Assembly (NCBI GenBank): GCA_973895155.1
Contig: OZ316897.1
Coordinates: 5,208,001 to 5,272,000, forward strand
Source of the DNA: Marsupella aquatica
Lineage: Eukaryota > Marchantiophyta
Length of the DNA stretch: 64,000 nt
Reading direction: 5' to 3'
The notes beneath the pieces were generated by a model. It worked only from the letters and a program-made list of their open reading frames with translations. It searched no databases and was not told where the DNA came from. The translations under genes were made by a program, and so were the position numbers. This document shows, in pieces, positions 55,640-64,000 of the stretch; positions within the stretch are counted from its first letter, which is position 1, and each line of letters starts with the position of its first letter.

Positions 55640-58010
55640 TCACAGTTCAAAATTCTTGAGTTCATGAGGGAGGGAGGTGCAAGATTTTATTCATGCACCA
55701 TTACTTACCACATCTGCAACATCGGCTAACTTTTGTAAGGGAATCCCAAGGGGGCTTCTACTTTTGCGACCGTTGGACGGGAACGAGTTGGAGCAACCAT
55801 TGGAGGGTCAACCCTAATCCCACATTTCTAACTTTTTGCATATCCAGCCAGTGGTTTATCGTGTTGTCTTTGTGGGCCACTTTGCACCTCCACACTCTGT
55901 CGCACCCTAATCCCGCCACATTTCTAACTTTTTGCATATCCAGCCAGTGGTTTATCGTGTTGTCTTCGCGGGCACTACTGTGAAGTGAGGTTTAGATTGA
56001 CTCTTTTCTCGTGGTTGGTGCTATGGAATTAGAGACAAAGGATTTGGTGTGCCAGGGATGCTGCGGTAACAACGTGAACCGGTCATTTTTTACAGTCCTG
56101 CAATGTTAGTGAGCTGTGAAGGTTGCGCTTGAGAGCTAACAGTCCCGTCGCCGCCTGCTCCCATTGTTGTGACTTCATTCAAGTTGCTCGAGCATCGGTG
56201 ATTTCTACTGCTACGGAAGGCAAGCTGCTTGAAGGGAGGCGACATTGTCTGCAAACATTGCAGAAGGCCATCAAAGGCTGGGCCTAGCAGCTGCAAGAGC
56301 TATGGTCGAGGAGGACCTCAATGCGGGGAGAAGCTGCGGGTGGGGACGAGCTGCGGGCGGGGACGAGCTGCGATCAGGGAGGATACATTGGGTCATCACT
56401 TACATTTTAGGTGTTGACGTGAGGGAGACCTTGAGGTCGGAGGTGGTCTGCAATTGACAAGAAGGTTGACATTCCCTCCCACTGCGGATTGGTACTTCAT
56501 TCAGGTGATTCCTATTGTTGCCTCCCACCGCCATTGCCAATTGCCGCTATCATCATTGATTGCGTGCTTGCCACTGCCTTTGCTAGTTGCCACCGCCTGT
56601 GCTTGTCACTGCCTTTTGTATTGTCTGTGGCTTTTGGTACCCTATTGAGAAATACTGGTCAGCTTAGTCACGCATTGCACTGAAGATTTCTGCCAGGTCT
56701 ACGCATGTAATCCTTTGTCTATTGGTCGCTGTCATCTGCATTTTTTTAGGGACCGTCCACAGTTGCGGTGGGAGTGGATAGTGCTGGTCACCTGTTCAGG
56801 AGGTGCAAGGTGAGAGGGTGGAGAGGACCTGCGCTGCTCAGAATAGAAGTGGTGAGGTTGAGGGGAGCACCCGGGGGAGCAGCTGCAAGCTTACCATCTT
56901 CAGAGTGGGGATTTTCTTGGGGATTTCTGCTAAACTGCTCTGGCTTTCTTCTCGAAGGTAAGCTACTCCGGACTGTCACTTAGCGAGTTGGTCGCGCTAC
57001 TAGAAGTACTACCACTTTTACTATAACGCCAACCTCAGTGCTTTTTATAGAATGCTTTGTTGTTCTTCTACTCGGCATGGCATCATCCTTATTGCCCGTC
57101 GCGCTGTGACCAGCAATGGAAAGCGTAGACTATCTCCCTTTGCTAGTCAAAAGGCTGCGAGGTCTGATTTATGTCTTGCTGGAGTTTTGCTCCTCTATGT
57201 GCTTTGTTGTGTTAGCTTTGTTTGTTGTGATCTGTCTTACCCTACTGAGTACTAGTTTTACACTCTGTGATCCGACTTCATTCCCTACAAATAAATGGAC
57301 ACGACACTGTCTTGCTGGAGTTTTGGTGGTCTAGCTCCGTGCTTTGTTTGCTGTGATCGGTCTTACCCTATTGAGTACTAGTTTCGCACCCTGTGATCCG
57401 ACTTCATTGCCCCGGTGATTTTCTCTGTCTCTATCCTCTACATTCAGCTTGCGGGTGGGTTTTGTTATGATTTGATTGGATGACTGATTGTTTTGGAGTT
57501 GTAGCCGTGGTCAAACGCACGTCTATTAAAAACAAGTTCATGGAGCTCAGGTTGCTGCTGTATATAAAGTGCAGCAGGATCTAGAACTGCTTGCAGTCCC
57601 AGTGAATCATACATGCTACAATCACAGGATATGACTTCAATAAGTCTTCATAGTTTCTCATTTTTGTAGAATCTGAGATGTTGCTGGCCCAGGAGATGAG
57701 TTTCCCTTAAGAGTCCATAGTTATAAGCAGTGTGGGCCATGTAATACAGTTGAGAATGATGGCAAGTATAATTTGTTAATGGGTCCAATGCCATGTTTGT
57801 GAGCTATTGAGTTGGGTAGGAGAAAATTACCAAAACATTGTCGCAATTGCTTCCAGAACAATTGTTGCATATGGCAATGGCAAAGAAGGGGAAGAAGACT
57901 GTTCATAATGGTAAGGAGATAGTGACAACTTTGTGGTTGGTGACATGTACATTTAGCACATGTGATGAGTGATTGACTTATGTTGGACATGACACTGAAT
58001 TGTAGTTGAT
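55640..58010. other. CACTA interior without recognised gene
   Basis: Contains short frames only, plus two ~60-bp direct repeats (ACATTTCTAACTTTTTGCAT, about 55822 and 55917; GTTTTACACTCTGTGATCCG-like, about 57257 and 57380). Possible exons cannot be told from chance. Confidence 0.4.
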
Positions 58011-58016
58011 GCAGAG

Positions 58017-58610
58017 TTGACAGACTCTCAACCAAGTGGGAGTAGGGTGAAGCGACGTCGAAACTTGGGAGCAACATTGGATGCAAGTAAGATTGTAGAT
58101 GCTTCAATTGAAGCAAGTACAATGTTGGCAGATACTGAGATGATGTCGCAGGGAAATCCTGCTACACAATCAGAAGTGTCAAATATGGATGCAGATTCTT
58201 TGAAGAAGAGTGTAGCCAATTCTCGATCACCAGCACAAAACACTCGTGCCAAAGTCATGACTCGCAACCAAGGTATGAATAATGTCATGTATAAGCCACC
58301 CAGGAAAGCCAAGAAAATCAGCCAGGGTAAGGTGGAGGTGATAGCCACAGCAGAGCCAGTCCATAATCTTCTATCATGGGAGGATGACTCGCAGGTATGT
58401 GTGGGTACAGGCATTTTGCGATCGGATCATGCAAAATTCCATGGCAAAGTGGTCCCGGATGACCATGTAGTAGTGTTGTTGACTACAGTGATTGTATCTG
58501 ATTGTAATTTGCCATTTCTGAATAGAGACGATGATCCACCTCGGGAAATAATTGTAGATGCAGTAGGATCTCTTGTGCTCTGGCCATCAGAGTGTGTTAG
58601 TCTGCAGTGA
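58017..58610 (+). CDS. CACTA-borne ORF, DUF8039-like C-terminus
   Basis: A 197-residue frame with a basic N-terminus (GSRVKRRRNLGATL), a Ser/Ala/Asp-rich middle, a basic patch (KPPRKAKKISQGK), and a C-terminal part reading GKVVPDDHVVVLLTTVIV, LPFLNRDDDPPREII and AVGSLVLWPSECVSL. The G-x-x-V-L-W-P ending after a D/A-G helix resembles the DUF8039 segment found in proteins of plant CACTA elements. It is plausibly the last exon of a CACTA ORF or a captured gene. The ATG at 58017 lies directly after a GATGCAGAGT acceptor-like region, so an upstream exon is possible. Confidence 0.45.
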   Translation: MTDSQPSGSRVKRRRNLGATLDASKIVDASIEASTMLADTEMMSQGNPATQSEVSNMDADSLKKSVANSRSPAQNTRAKVMTRNQGMNNVMYKPPRKAKKISQGKVEVIATAEPVHNLLSWEDDSQVCVGTGILRSDHAKFHGKVVPDDHVVVLLTTVIVSDCNLPFLNRDDDPPREIIVDAVGSLVLWPSECVSLQ

Positions 58611-59436
58611 CTGAATGCAAGTGTAGATAGAATCATGTGAATTGTGTCACATTTTGACATTGCCTTGGAAAGATCCAAGAAATATCTGTACCAATTTTTC
58701 CATTTGGTAAAGAGGATGAAGGAGACGTTGTGTGTGACATTGATATTTCTGAATTCTGTATGTATGAAAGAAGTGATTGATGTCAAACTATGGCTCTATG
58801 GTGATTGTCTATGATACTTGAATCTATTTTATCATTTCAGTATTAGTGTGTATGGTATAGAGGAATACTTTGTGACCTTCTTTGTAGTCTATGAAGTTTG
58901 AATCTGTGAATTCATATTAGTGTACATGGTATAGAAGATGGCTTTCTGAAACTATGTATTCTAATGTTAACATGATGAATGGTGAACTTATAGAGTGAGT
59001 TCATTCCAAGTACACAATAAAACATGAATGCAATATGTTATTTGTGCACAAGAGTGGGTTCATTCCAAGTAGTATAGTGGGGTCTTCATCACTCATATCC
59101 AGTTGACATGAAAGACTTATACATACCCCACAAAGTATATTTAAAGACTACCCTCCATAACCTTTTTAGTCGTTCCCAACGACTCATCATCGCAGCCCAT
59201 AAAAGACTGAAAACGACTCACCAAAGCTACCCACACAAAGACTAAAATAGACTGAAAATCCAGTCTATTAAACGACTTATAAACCAGTTCTATAAAGGAC
59301 TCAGTTGATTATAGTAACAAAACATACGACTCGCAGTCCTATAAAGGACTGGAGTCCTTCCCAGTCGTTTCCAAGTCCTATACGGTACTGAATAGTCGTT
59401 TAATGGGGTCTAAATACCCCCCGGTTTCTACTAGTG

Positions 59437-60132
59437 CACCAAACACAAGAAACCCCCTTGCTCAAGCCAATTCCCGCAGGTTTCATCCTTGGCGAGGCCG
59501 TTTCCGCGGCTTAGCGGCATGGGACGCTGCTAATCTCTCCTTCTACTACTAATATTAACATTTTACACACATATACTGGACGAATCCTTCATCGGGTCAT
59601 GAGATACGTAGCTGGCCTAATCTAGGCCTTCTCTTGTCTTTCCCTCCTGTTGGTTAGGTATATTTTGATTCCGCCGCCGGAATGATCCCCAATTGGCTTG
59701 GTTAAGCCGCTAAGACCTCTCTCAGCTCGACACATCCAACTCTCACTCCCTTGCTTACTTCCCTTCTACTTGTTGATGTGGGCACTCTTCACACAAATTA
59801 ATGCGACACACAAATAGCAAAATGACTCCTTCTGACTGAGTTATACCATGCACTTGTAATACAAACAGTGAGTAATACTGGTGGCTGCCAATGCTTCCTC
59901 CGCAGCCACTGCCGTTGGTCTGTCTTCTGACAGATTACCTGCCCCTGACCGAGTCAACTCTTCATCGGCCTGACTGGGTCCACCCTCGGCTTCGGCCTCA
60001 GCATCGGTCACGGCCTCCGCCACGGCTACGGCCTCCCCGGCATGTTCTAGTGGAGGATCCGGTACCTCGGCAGCACTGGTTCTCCCGGCCTTGGCCTTGG
60101 CCTTGCTATCTCCACTTCCTAGGATTGGTGGA
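59437..60132 (-). mobile_element. element A2, deletion derivative in minus orientation
   Basis: From 59437 it carries the A 3' region reversed (TTAGCAGCGTCCCATGCCGC motif near 59505, hairpins at 59668-59683 and 59695-59708). At about 59880 an internal deletion brings in the C-terminal ORF tail (60128-59883; EVPDPPLEHAGEA, GPSQADEELTRSGAGNLSED). It is cut at 60132 by the 5' end of A3, with which it stands head to head. Confidence 0.8.
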
Positions 60133-63100
60133 TGTGATGCCTAGCCAGGAATCACTCGGCCAGTGAAGTGGGTAAAGCAGGAATGCACCCTAGAAACACC
60201 TTAGTATAGGGACAAAACAAGGAAAATATAAACAATTAGGGGCGACTATGGAACCAGGGCCGAGGCCGGGGGTAAGGACGCTGGGGGTGAAAACTCGATT
60301 AGGGTTAGGGCGCGTTAAGCGTCGGCGGCTAGGAAGGATCAACGGGAGGAAGGACCGGAAGAGGAGAGGGGTAAGGAGCGCTTGCAGGAGATGGTGGCTC
60401 ATTTGTGAGCACGAACTAGGCAGACGACTACGGGAGGCCAACTACTGACAGTTGCTTAGGCAAGCACTCGGGGAGAGAGTAGATACCGACGATCGACCTA
60501 AGGAGGGTATGAGCAACGTCAATCAAGCAGCACATTTCTGGGGATGCCTGTTCGAACGGGCAGCTGAGTACATCAAGACTTACGAGGATGAGGAATCAGA
60601 AAGGGCAGCTCGAGAATGGCAGGAGCTCGCTCGATTGTGGGAGCTGCAGAAGACGGCTTTCTTAGGAGGCGAACTCATCAAGGACGAGTTCTTGTGGACT
60701 CCTACTTCCAATCAGCTCGACGATCTTCTGTTTTGCAAAGAGAGCGTCGTCGGCATCCGAGAGGCCATCAAGAACTGCAACGACATACACTGGGAATTGA
60801 AGGGTAGCACGGAAAGTTGGACCCAGGCAACGGTGCTAGGAGAAACCTCCACGGCAGCAGAGATGAAGAGGAAGGGAGCCGTCAACGATGAAGCCACCCC
60901 GGAAAAAAGAACGAGGTCGGCGGCACCAAAGAAGCCAGCCGAGCAGCAGAGCAGGAGGCAGGGAGAAGCCAAAGAGGAGGAGGTTGATCCCATCAAGGCC
61001 ATTCCAACCAGGGATGACACCTGGAAGGGCTGGGCGGCAACCCTACCGGTGGAGGTGCAACTACATTTTGCACGGGAGGAGGATGCATGCTTTACGGCCA
61101 TGCAGACCAAGAAGTACCAAGGCTTCATGGCCGGATCCGGCTTAGAGGCCTTTGTAAGATTACCATGGCTGAAGCCGGAGGTACCGGAGTCAGACCTATT
61201 AGAATTCGTGGGGTCATGGGAACCCGAGACCAATTGCACGAGGATATATGGGAAGCATTTCTATCTTACTCCCAAAGTGATTGCCGAAGTGTTTGGCTTG
61301 CCGATAGGCAATAAGACCAAAGTTGATACCAGGAAGACCTTGCCTGACAAGGAGTTCCGATCGTTCCCCGGGCCATCAACGAAGAATGGCTTCTTCCGGA
61401 ACACCTGCACCAACCCGCACATAGCAGAGATGATCGACTTCTTGCGGGTGACCATGCATTGTAACTTGCCAAGGGCAGAGATCGGCAAGGCACAGGTCTA
61501 TCTGGCAGAGAGGTCAGACCCAAGCCGGGACTACAACAGGTACCTCCTCAACCAATTGAAGAAAATCTTAAAGGAGGAGCAGCAGGTAATCGGCATGGGG
61601 AGCGTGTCACGGCTTGGCTATCACATGCCGCTGTTGTGCCGGTATGCCAGAGGTCAGACTTTTGCCCCAGTACTTCCCCTGCAGTTAAGGGCACCCGAGG
61701 AAGCTCTAGCACCGAGGCCGGTAGCAGAGAAGCCTCAACCACCTGTTAGCCCTACGATCGAGCAGGTGTTTAGGCCAAGGAAGGAGGACTTGCCGATGCA
61801 GAAACCAGGCATGCAGAGTCTACTGAAACTACTGGAGAAAGAAAAGAGATCGGCATCGGCAACGACAATGGCAACGGCAACAATGCAGGACACTACTCCA
61901 GAGGTAGGCCTACACCAGCTCACAAGAGAAAACCCCTTTGCTGGAGACAAGGAGAGAATCAGGCCGGAATCCAAGCCAGGTGTTCGAATGTATGTGGGAG
62001 TCTCAAGCTCTGAATCTGAGGCATAATTGCCTGAAGCTCCTACCGACAAAGAAGAGAGGGAGAAGCCGGAAGTCCAAGAAGTAGAGGAGGCAGTGGAGGA
62101 CTGCAGCCATGATAACTCCGGCTATGGGTCGGACCATCACGTTCCAGGAGTAAGGACCTATGGCCGGTTTGTCCCCACACTTCCAAGGGTAGTACGAGGG
62201 GACCCCAACCAGCAGAGTAGCCCTGAGTCTCCCCCACCAGATGTTGCTCCCCCGAGCTTTGACGGCATAAAACAGACGGCGCAGGAATTTCAGGAGCGAA
62301 TCAGGCAGGAAGAGGAGGCAACCCTGGCTAGAGAAAAGGATTTGCCAGGAGGAGATTGGCCGGAGGACATCAGGCGGCTAGCCGAAAAAGGAAGCAAACC
62401 TCTAGCCACGATTGAAGAGATCCGCAAGACGGCTTGGGAGCAGAGGCCGCGATGGGCGATGCCGATCACTTCTACTTACTCCACCTACGCTAAGAATAGA
62501 GCCATGGAGTATGGTGAGATGTGTGGGGAACTTGCGCTCGGCATCTTTGGAGAGGAGTTGGAGGTAGGACCCTTTTTCCATAGGGAGCAGTTGGAGAAGC
62601 ACCAGTTAGAAGAAGCGGTGGCTTTAGAGAGAAGCAAGAAGGACGAGGTCATTCGGCGGCTTAGGAGGATGGAAGCCGAGATTGAAGATCTAAGGGCGGC
62701 CAAGAAAGCCCAAGATGAACTGCGGATTAAACGGCATGAGCTGAACATCATGCAGGGGCAGTTGGACACCGCGCAGGCTGATAATCAGAATATCAAGGAT
62801 AAACTGACTCAGACGTAGGGAGAGTTGGCTGATACGATCAAAGAGAGGGAGAAGTGGAAGCGAGAGCAGAGAAATGCAGAGGAGGCCCACATAACAGCCA
62901 ACAGCCAGGCCATGGCGGAGACCCAAAGAAAGGAATGGGCGTTGAAGGGGGAGCTCGAGAAAATCCGCGGAGCCCTTGAGCAGAAGGAGGCCGAGTTAGG
63001 AAAATCCTATCAAGGGATTATGGCGCTGCAGCAGGAGCTTGCGTCCCTGACGGCCAGCTTCAAGGCCGACCTAAGGGAGAAGGACGAGATGCTCGATCAG

Positions 63101-64000
63101 ACTTACACCAAGATGAATCAGATGGAGTCTATCATCATTGCAGAGCTCGACAAGGAGCTAAGAGCAACCCGGGAGGAGAGGGCTAGCTTGAAGAAAGAAC
63201 GGGAGGAAGCCCAGAAGGAACTAGAGGAGGCGCGCAAGGACCTGGATGAGACCCAGGAGGAGTTGGAGGAAATCACGAGGAAGATGGAGAACCTCCAGCG
63301 GCGGGCCGACAACCAAACAGAGCGGCTGAAGAAACAAGCCGCAGTATTTAAGTGCTTGTCTTCATCAGGCCCAACTCCAATTGGGGCAACCAAGTTACCA
63401 GGAGTGGTACTGGCCGAAGAAAAAGCCGCACCACCTGCACCAGTGCCGGAAGTAAGTGGGAAGGGGAAGGGACCAGCTGCCAAACCAGAAAAGAAGAAGA
63501 AGCGGAAACCTTCAGGGTCAAGGAGTAATACGGATCCACTGGCCGTGGTGACCAAGGAGGTAGACCCAGCACCAACCTCCGGCATGAACACGGCAATAGA
63601 TCCCGCTATCACCAAGGGTGGGGAAGGTGCGGCCCAAGCCGAACTACTCAATCATGAGGCCGGTATCCCAAATCTGCCTCTTGAGCAAGCCGGGGAAACC
63701 GTAGCCGAGGCTGAGGCCGTAGCCAAGAATGATTCCCGAGCCGATGCCGACGCCGATGGTGGACCCAGTCAGGCCGATGGAGAGTTGACTCGGTCAAGGG
63801 CAGGTAATCTGTTAGAAAATGAACCTACGGTAGTGGCTGAGGAGGAAGCGTTGGGGGCGTCCATTGAGGATCCACCACCGGTGTCGTGACGGTGCAAGGG
63901 CGTCATTCCTTTTAGGAAGGGCGGACGTGGAGGGAGGAGGCGTGAGTGGGCAGGGCGGGCGCTGATCTCCAAGTTTAGGATTAGGATCAGGACCAGGAGC
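60133..64000 (+). mobile_element. element A3, best-preserved A copy, runs off the window
   Basis: 5' end TGTGATGCCTAGCC at 60133, 115 bp of leader, then the long ORF and the start of the 3' region (63890-64000, matching 31437-31560 and 12780-12900). The 3' end lies outside the window, so its target duplication is untested. Confidence 0.82.
60248..63889 (+). pseudogene. A3 gag-like coiled-coil ORF, same frame with three stops
   Basis: One reading frame of 1,213 codons is interrupted only by TGA (60446), TAA (62024) and TAG (62816). At the matching positions A1 or A4 lack these stops, so the intact ancestor had one ORF. Segments: basic N-terminus (MEPGPRPGVR); helical part from 60510 (MSNVNQAAHFWGCLFERAAE); globular part about 60990-61690 (DDTWKGWAATLP, GSWEPETN, FYLTPKVIAEVFGLPIGNK, VSRLGYHMPLLCRYA) resembling the plant mobile or putative plant transposon domain. 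A long coiled coil (about 62600-63340, LREKDEMLDQTYTKMNQMES) and an acidic tail ending EDPPPVS follow. There is no zinc knuckle, protease or RT. Low decay suggests a recent copy. Confidence 0.8.

Larger units (their letters stand above)
55021..59436 (+). mobile_element. CACTA transposon with intact ends
   Basis: Terminal inverted repeats CACTAGTAGAAACCGGGG at 55021 and its complement ending at 59436; the similarity continues through ATTTAGACC. A 3-bp target duplication, CAC, sits at 55018-55020 and 59437-59439. Subterminal AGTCCT/AGGACT repeats are found near 55055 and 59160-59395. Sequences outside the ends join into a continuous A-family end, proving the insertion point. At 4.4 kb it is shorter than autonomous CACTA elements, and no TNP2-type transposase was seen. 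Confidence 0.93.

Noticed and set aside
56229-57334. Short ORFs within the CACTA element
   Set aside because: Overlapping frames in several phases without any motif; possible exons but not supportable.

Overview
The window looks like transposon-dense nuclear DNA of a streptophyte plant. I see Ty1-copia and Ty3-gypsy pol genes, a LINE with a poly(A) tail and a 16-bp target duplication, CACTA-type DNA transposons, Mutator-type MITEs with 9-bp target duplications, and short interstitial TTTAGGG telomere-like tracts. The DUF7869-type transposase remnants hint at a non-seed plant, but that is weak evidence. I found no convincing host housekeeping gene, tRNA, rRNA or CRISPR array. Nearly every coding stretch carries stops or frameshifts, so this is a nested graveyard of mobile elements.

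Layout. 0-3.7 kb: gypsy pol on the minus strand and its probable LTR. 3.7-7.6 kb: 5' half of a copia element (copia-1: LTR, PBS, gag, protease, integrase). 7.6-8.6 kb: terminal piece of a CACTA-like element. 8.6-12.1 kb: 3' half of a second copia element (copia-2: integrase, RT/RNase H, PPT, LTR). 12.1-16.6 kb: element A1, carrying a single long gag-like ORF on the minus strand. 16.6-19.9 kb: CACTA-like element with an AGTCCTT array and the N-terminal part of a transposase. 19.9-26.3 kb: two ~1 kb inverted arms around a gypsy gag/protease relic, two MITEs and an A-family relic. 26.7-32.3 kb: a B-like terminal region, a gypsy remnant with PBS and gag start, and copy A4. 32.3-34.2 kb: DUF7869 transposase pseudogene. 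37-44 kb: element B (a distant homologue of A) broken by a LINE and a MITE. 45-55 kb: a decayed multi-exon gene with a ParB/sulfiredoxin-like N-terminal domain and a C-terminal Ulp1 protease, embedded in four kinds of tandem array that share one palindromic core. 55.0-59.4 kb: complete-ended CACTA element. 59.4-64 kb: two A copies head to head.

The two most unusual items are the A/B family and the ParB-like/Ulp1 gene. A/B elements are at least eight copies or relics with defined ends (TGTGATGCC and its partner TGTGGTGCG), one ~1,200-codon ORF, and two conserved hairpins in the 3' region; one copy begins exactly where a gypsy pol ends. The ParB-like/Ulp1 gene sits among arrays built on CTCGGCGAG palindromes. 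Neither matches an element class I can name with confidence.
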